This document shows positions 33,124-41,661 of a stretch of DNA of 64,000 nt, in pieces (the stretch's first letter is position 1; each line of letters opens with the position of its first letter). Under the pieces are notes generated by a model. It saw only the letters and a program-made list of their open reading frames with translations, made no database searches and was not told the origin of the DNA. The DNA lies in contig NZ_CP113116.1 in assembly GCF_026625985.1 (NCBI RefSeq), positions 5,518,001-5,582,000 on the forward strand, given 5' to 3'. Made by a program: the position numbers and the translations under genes. This DNA comes from Mycobacterium sp. Aquia_213 (GTDB lineage: Bacteria > Actinomycetota > Actinomycetes > Mycobacteriales > Mycobacteriaceae).

Positions 33124-34848
33124 GTGACCGCACCATGGCGCCGGGCGGTGCAGTGGTCTCTTCCCGGATATGCGTTGGCCCTGGCGCTGCTGGTGGTTGC
33201 GCCGGTGCTGCGGCCGGGCTACCTGCTATTGCGCGACGCGGTGTCCACGCCGCGTTCGTACCTGTCGGATACCGCCCTGGGGTTGACCGCACCGCCGCGG
33301 GCGACGCCGCAGGATTTCGCGGTGGCGCTGGCCTCACACCTGATCGACGGCGGCGTCGTGGTGAAGGTACTGCTGGTCCTGGGGGTGTGGCTGGCGGGTT
33401 GGGGTGCGGCGCGACTCGTGGCCGCCGCGCTGCCCTGCGCCGGGACGCCCGGCCAGTTTGTGGCGATCACGCTGGCGATCTGGAATCCCTATGTCGCAGA
33501 ACGACTTCTGCAGGGTCACTGGAGTCTGCTGGTCGGCTACGGCTGCCTGCCCTGGGTGGCGACGACGGTAGTGAGGCTGCGCACGGGTGAGGCCGGCTTT
33601 TTCGCGTTGGTGTTCTGGATCGCCCTGGCCGGACTGACCCCGACCGGGCTGATGCTGGCCGCGACGGTGGCGCTGGTCTGTGTCGCCGCCCCGGGTACCG
33701 GCCGGCCCCGATGGCTGTGCGCGGCAGCGGCGTTGGGTGCCGCGCTGGTCGCGGCGCTGCCGTGGTTGGTGGCCGCGGCGACGGGCTCGTCGTTGTCCAC
33801 CCCCAAGGCGGCGAGCACGCTCGGTGTTCTTGCGTTCGCGCCGCGCGCCGAGCCCGGCCTGGGGACGCTGGCCAGCCTGGCCAGCCTGGGCGGCATCTGG
33901 AACGGCGAGGCCGTACCCAGTTCGCGGGCAACGCTTTTCGCGGTGATCTCGGCACTGGTGTTGCTGGGCGTGGTAGCGGCCGGGCTGCCGACGGTGCTAC
34001 GCCGCCCGGCGTCGGTGCCGCTGTTGGCGCTCGCGGCGGTTTCGGTGGTGACACCGGCCGTGCTGGCCACCGGGCCCGGCCTGCATGTGCTGGCCGCCGT
34101 GGTCGACGCCGCACCGGGCCTGGGGGTGTTGCGCGACGGGCAGAAGTGGGTTGCGCTGGCGGTGCCGGGCTACGCCCTCGCGGGCGCCGGCGCGGTGGTG
34201 ACGCTGCGGCGGTGGCTGCCCCCTCCGGCGGACTTCGCCATGGCGCTGGTCGGCTGTCTGGCGCTGATCGCGGTGTTGCCCGACTTGGCGTGGGGGGTGG
34301 GCGGCAAGGTCGCGCCGAGGCACTATCCGCCGGGGTGGGCGGCCGTGGCGGCGGCGATCAACCGCGCGCCCGCGCCGGTCGCGGTGCTGCCCGCGGGCTC
34401 GATGCGGCGCTTCGCCTGGTCGGGTCCGGCGCCGGTGCTCGATCCGCTGCCCCGCTGGCTGCGCGCCGACGTCCTGAGCACCGGAGATTTGGCGATTTCC
34501 GGGCTGGTCGTGCCCGGGGAGGGCAACCGTGTCCGCGCGATCCAGGAGATGCTGCTGTCCGGGCCCGATCCGTCCACGCTGGCGCCGGCCGGCATCGGAT
34601 GGCTGGTCGTCGAATCGGACAGCGCGGGTGACATGGGCTCGGCCGCACGCACCGTGGGCGCGCTCACGCCGGTGTTCCACGACGAGGAATTGACGCTCTA
34701 CCGGGTCGGCGGCAACGCCGCCGGGGCGCCGTCGGCTCGGCGTCAAGCCACCGTGGTCGCACACCTGGCGTGGCTGGGGCTGCTGCTCGTGGGCGGCGCC
34801 GGCGCGCTGGTCGCCGCGGTACGGCGCCTGGTTAGACCACGCCGCTGA
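33124..34848 (+). CDS. Polytopic membrane protein, GT-C-like (Rv0226c-like)
   Basis: A 574-residue protein with about 11-12 membrane segments. An early loop (RDAVSTPRSYLSDTALGLTA near 38-57) and WNPYVAERLLQGHWSLLVGY near 120-140 have the look of GT-C glycosyltransferases, but no catalytic residue can be assigned with confidence. Membership of the Rv0224c-Rv0228 envelope cluster suggests work on lipomannan or mycolate precursors. GTG 33124 follows the DUF3068 gene by 18 nt. The last 17 nt overlap the convergent glycosyltransferase gene. Confidence 0.82.
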   Translation: MTAPWRRAVQWSLPGYALALALLVVAPVLRPGYLLLRDAVSTPRSYLSDTALGLTAPPRATPQDFAVALASHLIDGGVVVKVLLVLGVWLAGWGAARLVAAALPCAGTPGQFVAITLAIWNPYVAERLLQGHWSLLVGYGCLPWVATTVVRLRTGEAGFFALVFWIALAGLTPTGLMLAATVALVCVAAPGTGRPRWLCAAAALGAALVAALPWLVAAATGSSLSTPKAASTLGVLAFAPRAEPGLGTLASLASLGGIWNGEAVPSSRATLFAVISALVLLGVVAAGLPTVLRRPASVPLLALAAVSVVTPAVLATGPGLHVLAAVVDAAPGLGVLRDGQKWVALAVPGYALAGAGAVVTLRRWLPPPADFAMALVGCLALIAVLPDLAWGVGGKVAPRHYPPGWAAVAAAINRAPAPVAVLPAGSMRRFAWSGPAPVLDPLPRWLRADVLSTGDLAISGLVVPGEGNRVRAIQEMLLSGPDPSTLAPAGIGWLVVESDSAGDMGSAARTVGALTPVFHDEELTLYRVGGNAAGAPSARRQATVVAHLAWLGLLLVGGAGALVAAVRRLVRPRR

Positions 34849-35986
34849 CGAACTCGCCGGCTTGGACGCCTTCGAGCACGGCGCGCATCGCGTCGGCGCT
34901 TTGCGTCCAGGAGAACTCGCCGCTGCGCGTCTGCGCCTTGACCCCGAGTTGATCGCGCAGCACCGGATCGCACAGCAGCTCTTCGAGGCGATCCACCAGC
35001 TCGGCGCGGTTGTCCACCAATACCCCGGTCACGCCGTCGACGATCGAGTCGGACAGTCCGCCCGACGATCGGTAGCCGATAGTCGGCACCCGGTGCTGTG
35101 CGGCCTCGACGACCGCCAGACCCCAGCCCTCCTTGCGCGACGGCAGCACATGCACCCAAGCACCTTGCAGCACATGGTGTTTGGTCACGTCGTCGACATG
35201 GCCGTGGAAGGTCACCGCGTCGCTGATGCCGAGGCTGCGGACATGGTCGACGAGCCGCTGGCGCCACCAGCCGTCGCCGACGATGTCCAGATGCAGTTCC
35301 GGCAGCCGCGGGCGCAGCTCGGCGACCGTTTCCAGGGCATCCTCAATCTGCTTGTGCGGCACCAGCCGCGAGAGCACCACCACTCGAGGCACGGCCGAAC
35401 GCGGGCCGCACAGCGACTGGGCCGGCGCCTCGTCAAGGCCGTTGCGTACCACCGCGATCCGCTCGTTGTCCGCGCCCAGGGCGACCAGGTCGCGCGCCGA
35501 CGGCAGCGACACCGTCAGGTACTGATTGCGCCGGTGCAGCCGCGGCGACAGCCACGACTCGACAAACCAGCCCAGCCGGCCGAACACCGGCCCGGCCACC
35601 GGCCACTGCTCGCGGTGGCAGTGGTGTACCAGCACCACCACGCGGCGCCCGTAAAGCAGCCGGGCGCAAAACGGCAAACCGTTCTGCGAGTCGACGACCA
35701 CGTCGGGCCGCACGCGCCGCAGCGGTCCAAGCCCGAGCCGGGCCCCGGCCATCGCCAGCAGGGCCCACACATAAACCGAGTAACGCCCACCCGAGCGGCT
35801 GATCCGCACGCCGTCGACGACCTCGCGGCGCGGTGCGCCCGAATAGCGGGCGGTGCGCAGGGTGACCGTGACGCCGGACGCGGCCAGCTGCGCGCCGATG
35901 CGCTGCAAGTAGGCCTCGCTGCCGCCGCCCTGCGGGTGGCCGGTGTCGCGCCAGCACAACAGCAGTACCGAGCGCAGACCAGACAT
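34832..35986 (-). CDS. GT4-family glycosyltransferase (Rv0225-like)
   Basis: A 384-residue GT-B enzyme. The N-terminal Rossmann domain starts with LLLCWRDTGHPQGGGSEAYL, the nucleotide-sugar donor loop typical of GT4. The C-terminal domain holds VVVLSRLVPHKQIEDALE near 205 and the retaining EX7E motif in SRKEGWGLAVVEAAQH near 287-302. A role in envelope glycolipid synthesis is likely from its place between the Rv0226c- and Rv0224c-like genes. Donor and acceptor are unknown. ATG 35986 may be leaderless: TAGGCT lies 8 nt upstream. Confidence 0.88.
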   Translation of the reverse strand: MSGLRSVLLLCWRDTGHPQGGGSEAYLQRIGAQLAASGVTVTLRTARYSGAPRREVVDGVRISRSGGRYSVYVWALLAMAGARLGLGPLRRVRPDVVVDSQNGLPFCARLLYGRRVVVLVHHCHREQWPVAGPVFGRLGWFVESWLSPRLHRRNQYLTVSLPSARDLVALGADNERIAVVRNGLDEAPAQSLCGPRSAVPRVVVLSRLVPHKQIEDALETVAELRPRLPELHLDIVGDGWWRQRLVDHVRSLGISDAVTFHGHVDDVTKHHVLQGAWVHVLPSRKEGWGLAVVEAAQHRVPTIGYRSSGGLSDSIVDGVTGVLVDNRAELVDRLEELLCDPVLRDQLGVKAQTRSGEFSWTQSADAMRAVLEGVQAGEFVSGVV

Positions 35987-36194
35987 GAATAATCAGCCTA
36001 GCCCGGCGACAACAGGCACCCTGGGCATGGCGACGGTTTCGGTCACATTCGCCACACCAGCCTCTGCCTCGGGGATCGTTCGTTGTGCCCGCCTCCGAGC
36101 GACAGATCGATGGCCCAGGAGCGCGGGTCACACATTGTCGCTATGAGGCGGGCACTTTGGGTAGCTTCCGGCGACGACGCGGGCCGGCACTGCG

Positions 36195-36200
36195 TAGGGT
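36195..36200 (+). promoter_or_regulatory. -10 hexamer for leaderless methyltransferase gene
   Basis: TAGGGT is followed by 6 nt (TGCCCG) and GTG 36207, without a ribosome binding site between. Confidence 0.45.
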
Positions 36201-36206
36201 TGCCCG

Positions 36207-36977
36207 GTGGCGGTGACCGACGTTTTTGCGCGACGGGCCACGCTGTCGCGCTCGGTGCGGCTGCTGTCGGAGTTCCGCTACGAGCAGCCGGACCCGGCCA
36301 GGTTCTACGGCGCGCTGGCGACCGATACCGCGGCGATGGTCGGCGATCTCTGGCTGGCCGCCCGCGGCGAACCGCCGGCCGGCCGCACGCTGCTCGACGT
36401 CGGCGGTGGGCCCGGGTATTTCGCGCAAGCGTTCACCGCCGCCGGGGTGCACTACCTGGGCGTCGAGCCCGATCCGAGCGAAATGCATGCCGCCGGACCC
36501 ACCCCGGACCCAGCGACAGACTCGTTCGTCCGGGCGTCGGGCATGGCGTTGCCGTTCGCCGATGACTCGGTGGACATCTGCCTGTCGTCAAACGTCGCCG
36601 AACACGTGCCACGGCCGTGGCAGCTCGGCGCCGAGATGCTGCGGGTGACCAAGCCGGGCGGGCTGGCCGTGCTGTCCTACACCGTCTGGTTGGGCCCTTT
36701 CGGTGGGCACGAGATGGGCTTGACGCACTACCTGGGCGGCAAGCGCGCCGCCGCGCGATATGCCCGCAAACACGGCCATCGCGCGAAGAACGACTACGGG
36801 TCGTCGTTGTTCGCGGTGTCCGCCGCGGCGGGGCTGAGCTGGGCCGAGAACACCGGGGCGCTGCTGACCGCATTCCCGCGCTACCACCCGCGATGGGCCT
36901 GGTGGCTGACGTCGGTGCCGGTGCTCCGCGAGTTCGGGGTGAGCAATCTCGTACTGGTGCTCCAACCGCAAGAATGA
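36207..36977 (+). CDS. Class I SAM-dependent methyltransferase (Rv0224c-like)
   Basis: A 256-residue methyltransferase of the type-11 group. The SAM-binding motif LLDVGGGPGYFAQAF is at about 62-76, the acidic end of strand 2 in YLGVEPDPSE near 83-92, and motif DDSVDICLSSNVAEHVPRPW at about 120-139, followed by LRVTKPGG. The substrate is unknown; the conserved cluster position suggests an envelope lipid or glycan. GTG 36207 is preceded by TAGGGT at leaderless spacing. Confidence 0.9.
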   Translation: MAVTDVFARRATLSRSVRLLSEFRYEQPDPARFYGALATDTAAMVGDLWLAARGEPPAGRTLLDVGGGPGYFAQAFTAAGVHYLGVEPDPSEMHAAGPTPDPATDSFVRASGMALPFADDSVDICLSSNVAEHVPRPWQLGAEMLRVTKPGGLAVLSYTVWLGPFGGHEMGLTHYLGGKRAAARYARKHGHRAKNDYGSSLFAVSAAAGLSWAENTGALLTAFPRYHPRWAWWLTSVPVLREFGVSNLVLVLQPQE

Positions 36978-37006
36978 AACATGTTCTCGTTTTGCGTCGG
37001 CTTGGG

Positions 37007-37012
37007 TAGGGT
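37007..37012 (+). promoter_or_regulatory. -10 hexamer for leaderless aldehyde dehydrogenase gene
   Basis: TAGGGT is followed by 6 nt (GGCGCC) and ATG 37019. It is identical in hexamer and spacing to the methyltransferase promoter at 36195. Confidence 0.5.
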
Positions 37013-37018
37013 GGCGCC

Positions 37019-38488
37019 ATGGGTGAGATTAAGACCGAATACGACAAGCTTTTCATCGGCGGCAAGTGGACCGAGCCGTCGACCTCTGAGGTGATCGAGG
37101 TGCACTGTCCGGCCACCGGCGAGTACTTCGGCAAGGCACCGCTGGCAGCGGCGGCCGACGTCGACGCCGCGGTCGCTGCGGCCCGCGCCGCTTTCGACAG
37201 TGGTCCGTGGCCCACGACTCCGCCGAAGGAACGTGCGGCCGTCATCGCCAACGTGGTCAAGCTGATGGAGGAGCGCAAGGAGCTGCTGAGCGCCCTGCTC
37301 GCCGGTGAGACCGGCCAGCCACCGACCACCATCGAGACGATGCACTGGATGGGCTCGATGGGCGCGATGAACTTCTTCGCCGGCCCGGCCGTCGACCAGG
37401 TCAAGTGGCGCGAGATCCGCAACGGCTCCTACGGGCAGACCATCGTGCACCGCGAGCCGATCGGCGTGGTCGGCGCGATCGTCGCCTGGAACGTGCCGCT
37501 GTTCCTGGCCGTCAACAAGCTGGGGCCAGCGCTGCTGGCCGGCTGCACCGTGGTGCTCAAGCCGGCTGCCGAAACCCCGCTCACCACAAACGCTTTGGCG
37601 GAGATCTTCGCCGAGGCCGGCCTGCCCGAGGGCGTGCTCTCGGTGGTGCCCGGCGGCATCGAGACCGGCCAGGCCCTGACGTCGAACCCGGACGTCGACC
37701 TGTTCACCTTCACCGGCAGCTCGGGTGTCGGCAAGGAGATCGGCCGTCGCGCCGCCGAGATGCTCAAGCCGTGCACGCTCGAGCTCGGTGGTAAGTCGGC
37801 AGCCATCCTGCTCGAGGACGTCGACCTGGCGTCTGCAATTCCGATGCTGGTGTTCTCCGGGATCATGAACACCGGCCAGGCCTGTGTCGGTCAGACTCGC
37901 ATCCTGGCGCCGCGCTCGCGCTACGACGAAATCGTGGACGCGATAAGCACATTCGTGCAGGCACTGCCGGTCGGACCGCCGTCGGACCCGGCCGCCCAGA
38001 TCGGGTCGCTGATCTCGGAGAAGCAGCGCGCCCGCGTCGAGGGCTACATCGCCAAGGGCATCGAGGAGGGCGCCCGGCTGGTGTGCGGCGGCGGCCGTCC
38101 CGAGGGCCTGGACAACGGATTCTTCGTCCAGCCCACGGTGTTCGCCGACGTCGACAACAAGATGACGATCGCCCAGGAGGAGATCTTCGGGCCGGTGCTG
38201 AGCATCATCCCATTCGACACCGAAGAGGACGCGATCAAGATCGCCAACGACTCCGCATACGGTCTAGCCGGCAGCGTGTGGACCAGCGACATCGCCAAGG
38301 GCATCGAGATCTCGGAGAAGATCCGCACCGGGACGTACGCGATCAACTGGTACGCCTTCGACCCGTGCTGCCCGTTCGGCGGCTACAAGAACTCCGGCAT
38401 CGGCCGCGAGAACGGGCCGGAGGGCGTCGAGCACTTCACGCAGCAGAAGAGCGTGCTGATGCCGATGGGTTACACCATCGACGCCTGA
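37019..38488 (+). CDS. Aldehyde dehydrogenase (Rv0223c-like)
   Basis: A 489-residue NAD-dependent aldehyde dehydrogenase. The Asn loop VAWNVPLFLAVNKLGPAL is near 154-171, the coenzyme segment FTGSSGVGKEIG near 233, the general base Glu in LELGGKSAA near 256, and the nucleophile Cys in NTGQACVGQTR near 290. PCCPFGGYKNSGIGRENG lies near the C-terminus. The aldehyde is not defined; related enzymes act on medium and long chain or aromatic aldehydes. It is followed by an intergenic region with an inverted repeat element. Confidence 0.9.
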   Translation: MGEIKTEYDKLFIGGKWTEPSTSEVIEVHCPATGEYFGKAPLAAAADVDAAVAAARAAFDSGPWPTTPPKERAAVIANVVKLMEERKELLSALLAGETGQPPTTIETMHWMGSMGAMNFFAGPAVDQVKWREIRNGSYGQTIVHREPIGVVGAIVAWNVPLFLAVNKLGPALLAGCTVVLKPAAETPLTTNALAEIFAEAGLPEGVLSVVPGGIETGQALTSNPDVDLFTFTGSSGVGKEIGRRAAEMLKPCTLELGGKSAAILLEDVDLASAIPMLVFSGIMNTGQACVGQTRILAPRSRYDEIVDAISTFVQALPVGPPSDPAAQIGSLISEKQRARVEGYIAKGIEEGARLVCGGGRPEGLDNGFFVQPTVFADVDNKMTIAQEEIFGPVLSIIPFDTEEDAIKIANDSAYGLAGSVWTSDIAKGIEISEKIRTGTYAINWYAFDPCCPFGGYKNSGIGRENGPEGVEHFTQQKSVLMPMGYTIDA

Positions 38489-38494
38489 GTTCTT

Positions 38495-38560
38495 TACGCC
38501 GAGCGTGCAGTTAGTTTCACGCTGGGCCGCGACCGTGAAGTTAGTTTCACGCTCGGCGAC
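38495..38560 (-). repeat. Third copy of the GTGAAACTAACTTCAC repeat, reverse orientation
   Basis: Read on the minus strand it gives GCCGAGCGTGAAACTAACTT, then CACGGTCGCGGCCCAGCG, TGAAACTAACTGCACGCTCGG, the same paired units as at 21484 and 25651 but without the ACGCCACAGTCAAGAGGG flank. It sits immediately downstream of the aldehyde dehydrogenase stop and next to the broken crotonase reading frame. Confidence 0.75.
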
Positions 38561-38566
38561 TAGCGG

Positions 38567-38719
38567 TCAGGTGGTCGCCGTGGGCATCGCGTGGGCGAAC
38601 GAGTTGCGTTTATGCGGTCTATTCAGGCCGATCAGCAAAACGTGGCCGTCGCGTTCCAGGGTCACGGTGTCGAGAGCGGGAAGGATTTGCGCGGCAGGGC
38701 TGTTGTACGTGTGTGCCAT
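38567..38719 (-). pseudogene. N-terminal remnant of an enoyl-CoA hydratase/crotonase
   Basis: A 50-codon frame beginning MAHTYNSPAAQILPALDTVT, followed by LERDGHVLLIGLNRPHKRNSF and then a stop after ten more residues. The last part is the opening strand of a crotonase-fold protein (LIGLNRPHKRNSF corresponds to the NRP.-.NA segment). The remaining 200 or so residues, including the oxyanion-hole loops, are missing, and the palindromic repeat lies just beyond the stop. I read it as a 3'-deleted gene. A functional micro-protein is unlikely. Confidence 0.65.
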
Positions 38720-38757
38720 CGCCTCAGCGAATCCCAGAACCCAGAATTATGCAATAC

Positions 38758-38815
38758 ACCATAATACTTATGGTTTGCTCAGCTTGGTGTTAGCCAAGAT
38801 CAATGACCTAGGTCA
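38758..38815. promoter_or_regulatory. Cluster of three palindromes in AT-rich DNA
   Basis: Within 58 bp stand ACCATAA-TAC-TTATGGT (38758-38774), CTTGG-TGTTAG-CCAAG (38783-38798) and TGACCTAGGTCA (38804-38815), all perfect. The region from about 38740 to 38900 is visibly richer in A and T than its surroundings. They lie 40-100 bp upstream of a good promoter and are likely regulator binding sites for the genes at 38949 and 39104. Confidence 0.55.
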
Positions 38816-38854
38816 CACATTTGCCTGGTCTGCGAGTTTAGCTCCACTAATAAG

Positions 38855-38883
38855 TTGCTTAGTAGACCGTTGTCTTATATGAT
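38855..38883 (+). promoter_or_regulatory. SigA-like promoter (TTGCTT-17-TATGAT)
   Basis: The -35 TTGCTT (38855-38860) and -10 TATGAT (38878-38883) are separated by the optimal 17 bp. Transcription would begin near 38890 and run into the 43-residue ORF and the TetR gene. Confidence 0.6.
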
Positions 38884-38948
38884 CCTCAGCATAATCATGA
38901 GCCGCCGGCTTCGGCGCATGAGAGCAGCACTAGGCCGGGAGAAATACC

Positions 38949-39080
38949 ATGTGGATTATCGAACTCAATGTCGCCGGCTACCAATTCACGCGCGAGGTGC
39001 GCGACCTGAAACGCCCGTCATTCCGGTTCAGCCCGCGTAACATGCACTGGCCGGTATCGCGGCATTCGCACGCTGCATGA
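38949..39080 (+). CDS. 43-residue small protein upstream of TetR
   Basis: The reading frame begins MWIIELNVAGYQFTREVRDL and continues KRPSFRFSPRNMHWPVSRH, rich in Arg and aromatic residues, with no membrane segment. GGGAGAA lies 6 nt before ATG 38949, and a good promoter lies about 60 bp upstream. Its stop ends 23 nt before the preferred TetR start and overlaps an alternative TetR ATG (39077) by 4 nt. I do not recognise the family. It could be a leader peptide, a small regulator or a DNA/RNA-binding peptide. Confidence 0.5.
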   Translation: MWIIELNVAGYQFTREVRDLKRPSFRFSPRNMHWPVSRHSHAA

Positions 39081-39103
39081 CGTCCGCCCTAGGAGGTACG
39101 AGA

Positions 39104-39748
39104 GTGCCGACCACGAGCGACGTTCAGCCGGAACCGACGTCGACGAAGCGCGTCGGCACCCGCGCCAAGATGCTGGTCAGCGCCGCCGAGGTGATGCGTG
39201 AGCGCGGAGCCGCCGGCGTCACCATCGATGCCGTGCTGGCGCGCAGCGGCGCCCCGCGCGGTTCGGTCTACTACCACTTCCCCGATGGCCGCAATCAAAT
39301 CCTGAGCGAGGCGCTGCGGTATTCGGGGGATTCCATCACCGCCACGATCGACGCCGCCGCCGATAAAGGCGCCCGCACGTTGCTGCGCGAGTTCATCGAA
39401 CTCTGGGAGCGCCTGCTGACCGACGGCGACTTCCTCGCCGGCTGCCCGGTGGTCGCGGCCGCGATCAGCTCGGACGAAAGCGATCAGGACCTGACCAGCG
39501 AAGCCGGCCTGATCCTGGGCCGGTGGTGTACGGCATTGACCCGAGCGTTCGCGAAAGACGGCTTCGACGACGACGATGCCGCCTCGCTGGCGGTGATGTC
39601 GATTTCGGCGCTGGAGGGTGCGATCGTGCTGGCTCGCTCGACCCGCTCGGTCCGCCCGCTCGGCCAGGTCGGCGAACAGCTCGAATTCCTAATCAAGGCA
39701 AGGGAATTCGTTACCCGCAATGGGATGCCAGGCAAGCAGGACGGCTAA
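39104..39748 (+). CDS. TetR-family regulator (LmrA/YxaF-like)
   Basis: A 214-residue TetR protein. The helix-turn-helix covers about 20-68: AKMLVSAAEVMRERGAAGVT, IDAVLARSGAPRGSVYYHFP. The C-terminal domain contains FLAGCPVVAAAISSDES near 108-124, typical of the LmrA/YxaF subgroup. GTG 39104 was chosen because AGGAGG lies 7 nt upstream; ATG 39077 would add nine residues and overlap the small ORF. It converges on the FadD-associated 98-residue gene, and probably controls that lipid cluster or itself through the palindromes upstream. Confidence 0.87.
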   Translation: MPTTSDVQPEPTSTKRVGTRAKMLVSAAEVMRERGAAGVTIDAVLARSGAPRGSVYYHFPDGRNQILSEALRYSGDSITATIDAAADKGARTLLREFIELWERLLTDGDFLAGCPVVAAAISSDESDQDLTSEAGLILGRWCTALTRAFAKDGFDDDDAASLAVMSISALEGAIVLARSTRSVRPLGQVGEQLEFLIKAREFVTRNGMPGKQDG

Positions 39749-39764
39749 TAGCCCCGGTTGAATC

Positions 39765-40061
39765 TCAGTCGCTCGCCGGAAGCGGCTTGACCTCTTTGAG
39801 CGCAAGCGCGGTCGCACCGATGCTCAGGCTGCCCGCGCCCGGCTTGGTCACCAGCACCTCGGCGCCGGCCTCGTCGACATAGCGCTTGCCCATCACGGTG
39901 CCCCCGGCGAAGGCCGGGTCGAGTTCGCCCGAGCGCTCACCACCGATCGGCACCATCGGCACACCACCGCAGCGCAGGTCGTCGAGGCTGTCGGAGCTCC
40001 TGACGACGATCACCTGGGTGTCACACACCTGGCTGGTGAGGCGGGTTCCGTTCTTGATCAT
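39765..40061 (-). CDS. 98-residue conserved-type protein downstream of FadD
   Basis: A small soluble protein starting MIKNGTRLTSQVCDTQVIVV, with Cys13 and Cys31 (DDLRCGGVPMVPIG) and a second half of short strands (GKRYVDEAGAEVLVTKPGAG, ALALKEVKPL). GAGGA lies 9 nt before ATG 40061. It begins 17 nt after the FadD stop, so the two are one transcript. I do not recognise a domain. A partner of the acyl-CoA ligase is possible from context only. The two Cys might bind a metal or form a disulphide. Confidence 0.7.
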   Translation of the reverse strand: MIKNGTRLTSQVCDTQVIVVRSSDSLDDLRCGGVPMVPIGGERSGELDPAFAGGTVMGKRYVDEAGAEVLVTKPGAGSLSIGATALALKEVKPLPASD

Positions 40062-40078
40062 GATTTTTCGTCCTCTGC

Positions 40079-41587
40079 TTACTGCTCGGCCGCTGCGGCC
40101 TGCAATCCTTCGATGATCTCCCGGCGAAGCACCTTGCCCGTGGGTGTGGTCGGCAGCTCGTCGCGAAACACTACGCGGTCGGGCGTACGCGAACCGCGCA
40201 AAGTTTTGCGTACGTGCTCCCGCAATTCCTCGGGATCGGGTTCGGCGCCGGGCCGCGGGACCACCACGGCAACGATCGCCTGCCCCCACTGCGCGTCTTC
40301 GACACCGACCACGGCGACGTCGCGCACATGCGGATGCTCGACCAGCACCTCCTCCAGCTCGGCGGGCGCGATGTTCTCGCCGCCGCGGATGATGGTGTCG
40401 TCACTGCGTCCGCCGATGAACAGGTAGCCCTCTTCATCCAGCATCGCGATGTCTTTGGTTGGGAACCAACCGTTTTCGTCGAGCACCGAGCCGATCCCGG
40501 TGTAGCGGCCGGAGACCTGCTCACCACGCACGAAGAGCTCGCCGGTCTCCCCGGCCGCCAGCACCTTGCCCTCGTCGTCGCGGATCTCGATCTCGATGCC
40601 GGGCACCGGACGGCCCACCGAACCGAGCCGCTTGACCGCGGCCACTTCCGACGCTGCCTGCGCCGCGCGGTGGTCGTCGGGCGTCAGCACCGCGATCGTC
40701 GAGCTCGTCTCGGTCAGCCCGTAGGCGTTGACGAAGCCCACCCCGGGCAACAACTCGAGCGCCCGGCGGACCAACGGCAGGCCGACCTTCGAGCCGCCGT
40801 AGGCCAGGTTGCGCAGCGACGTCAGCTCGTGGCCGCCCGCCTCGAGCACGGTGACCACGCGGTCCAGCATGGTGGGCACCAGCGTCGCGGTCGTCACGTG
40901 TTCGGCGCCGATCAGCCGCACCCATTCGCCCGCATCGAAGTTCGGCAGGTAGACCATCTTGCGGCCGGCGTACAGATTCGACAGCGCGGCGCCGACCCCG
41001 GCGATGTGATACGGCGGCACGCAGATCAGGGCCGCGTCTTGTTCTGCGGCCGAGTCGAATTCGACGGTTCCGGTGACGTAGCTGGTCAGGTTGTTGTGCG
41101 AGAGTTCGACGGCCTTGGGCTGCGACGTGGTGCCGGAGGTGAACAGCACGATCGCGACGGACTCCGGGTCGGGAAACGCGAGACCCTCAGTGGCGGGCTC
41201 GGCGCTGCGGGCGGCGGTCAGGAAGTCGTCGGAATCGATCACCCGCTTGGACGAATCGCCGACCATGTCCTGGTAGCGGCTGTCGACGATGACCAGGGGT
41301 TCGGGCAGTCGCCCGATCAGCGTCTGGATGCCCTCGGCGGACAGCCGGTAGTTGAGCGGGGTGAAGGGCAGCCCGGCGCGGGCCGCAGCGAAGATCAGCA
41401 CCGGCAGCATCGCGCCGCCGACACCTACGTAGGCCACGTGCTGGGCACCCGATTCCGCGATGACACCCGCGCCGCCGTCCGCCAGATCGCTGAGCTCCTG
41501 CGTCGTCAGCCGGGTCTCCCCCGAGACGACGGCGGTGCGATCGGGGTTGCTCGACGCAGCCATCTCGAGAAGCAACGAAACGCTCAT
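40079..41587 (-). CDS. FadD-type acyl-CoA synthetase
   Basis: A 502-residue adenylate-forming ligase. The P-loop is LFTSGTTSQPKAVELSH at about 148-164, the A5 motif YGLTETSS at about 289, the substrate-site segment GWFPTKDIAMLDEEGYLFIG near 376-395, the A8 hinge GRSDDTIIRGGENIAPAELE near 395-414, and the A10 Lys in TPTGKVLRREI near 484. In A7 the usual TGD is TKD. ATG 41587 has AGAGGG 7 nt upstream; a longer frame back to 41677 is not supported. It lies downstream of echA1 (74-nt gap) and upstream of the 98-residue gene. The substrate acid is unknown. Confidence 0.88.
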   Translation of the reverse strand: MSVSLLLEMAASSNPDRTAVVSGETRLTTQELSDLADGGAGVIAESGAQHVAYVGVGGAMLPVLIFAAARAGLPFTPLNYRLSAEGIQTLIGRLPEPLVIVDSRYQDMVGDSSKRVIDSDDFLTAARSAEPATEGLAFPDPESVAIVLFTSGTTSQPKAVELSHNNLTSYVTGTVEFDSAAEQDAALICVPPYHIAGVGAALSNLYAGRKMVYLPNFDAGEWVRLIGAEHVTTATLVPTMLDRVVTVLEAGGHELTSLRNLAYGGSKVGLPLVRRALELLPGVGFVNAYGLTETSSTIAVLTPDDHRAAQAASEVAAVKRLGSVGRPVPGIEIEIRDDEGKVLAAGETGELFVRGEQVSGRYTGIGSVLDENGWFPTKDIAMLDEEGYLFIGGRSDDTIIRGGENIAPAELEEVLVEHPHVRDVAVVGVEDAQWGQAIVAVVVPRPGAEPDPEELREHVRKTLRGSRTPDRVVFRDELPTTPTGKVLRREIIEGLQAAAAEQ

Positions 41588-41661
41588 ACTCGATCCCTCT
41601 GAATCCCAACCCTTTTGCGCCCTGATACGGACTCTACGAACATAGCGTATTACATCTGGTC

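Noticed and set aside
38855..39040. 61-codon frame beginning in the promoter region
   Set aside because: It starts inside the -35 element, lacks a ribosome binding site and overlaps the better-supported 43-residue ORF in another frame.
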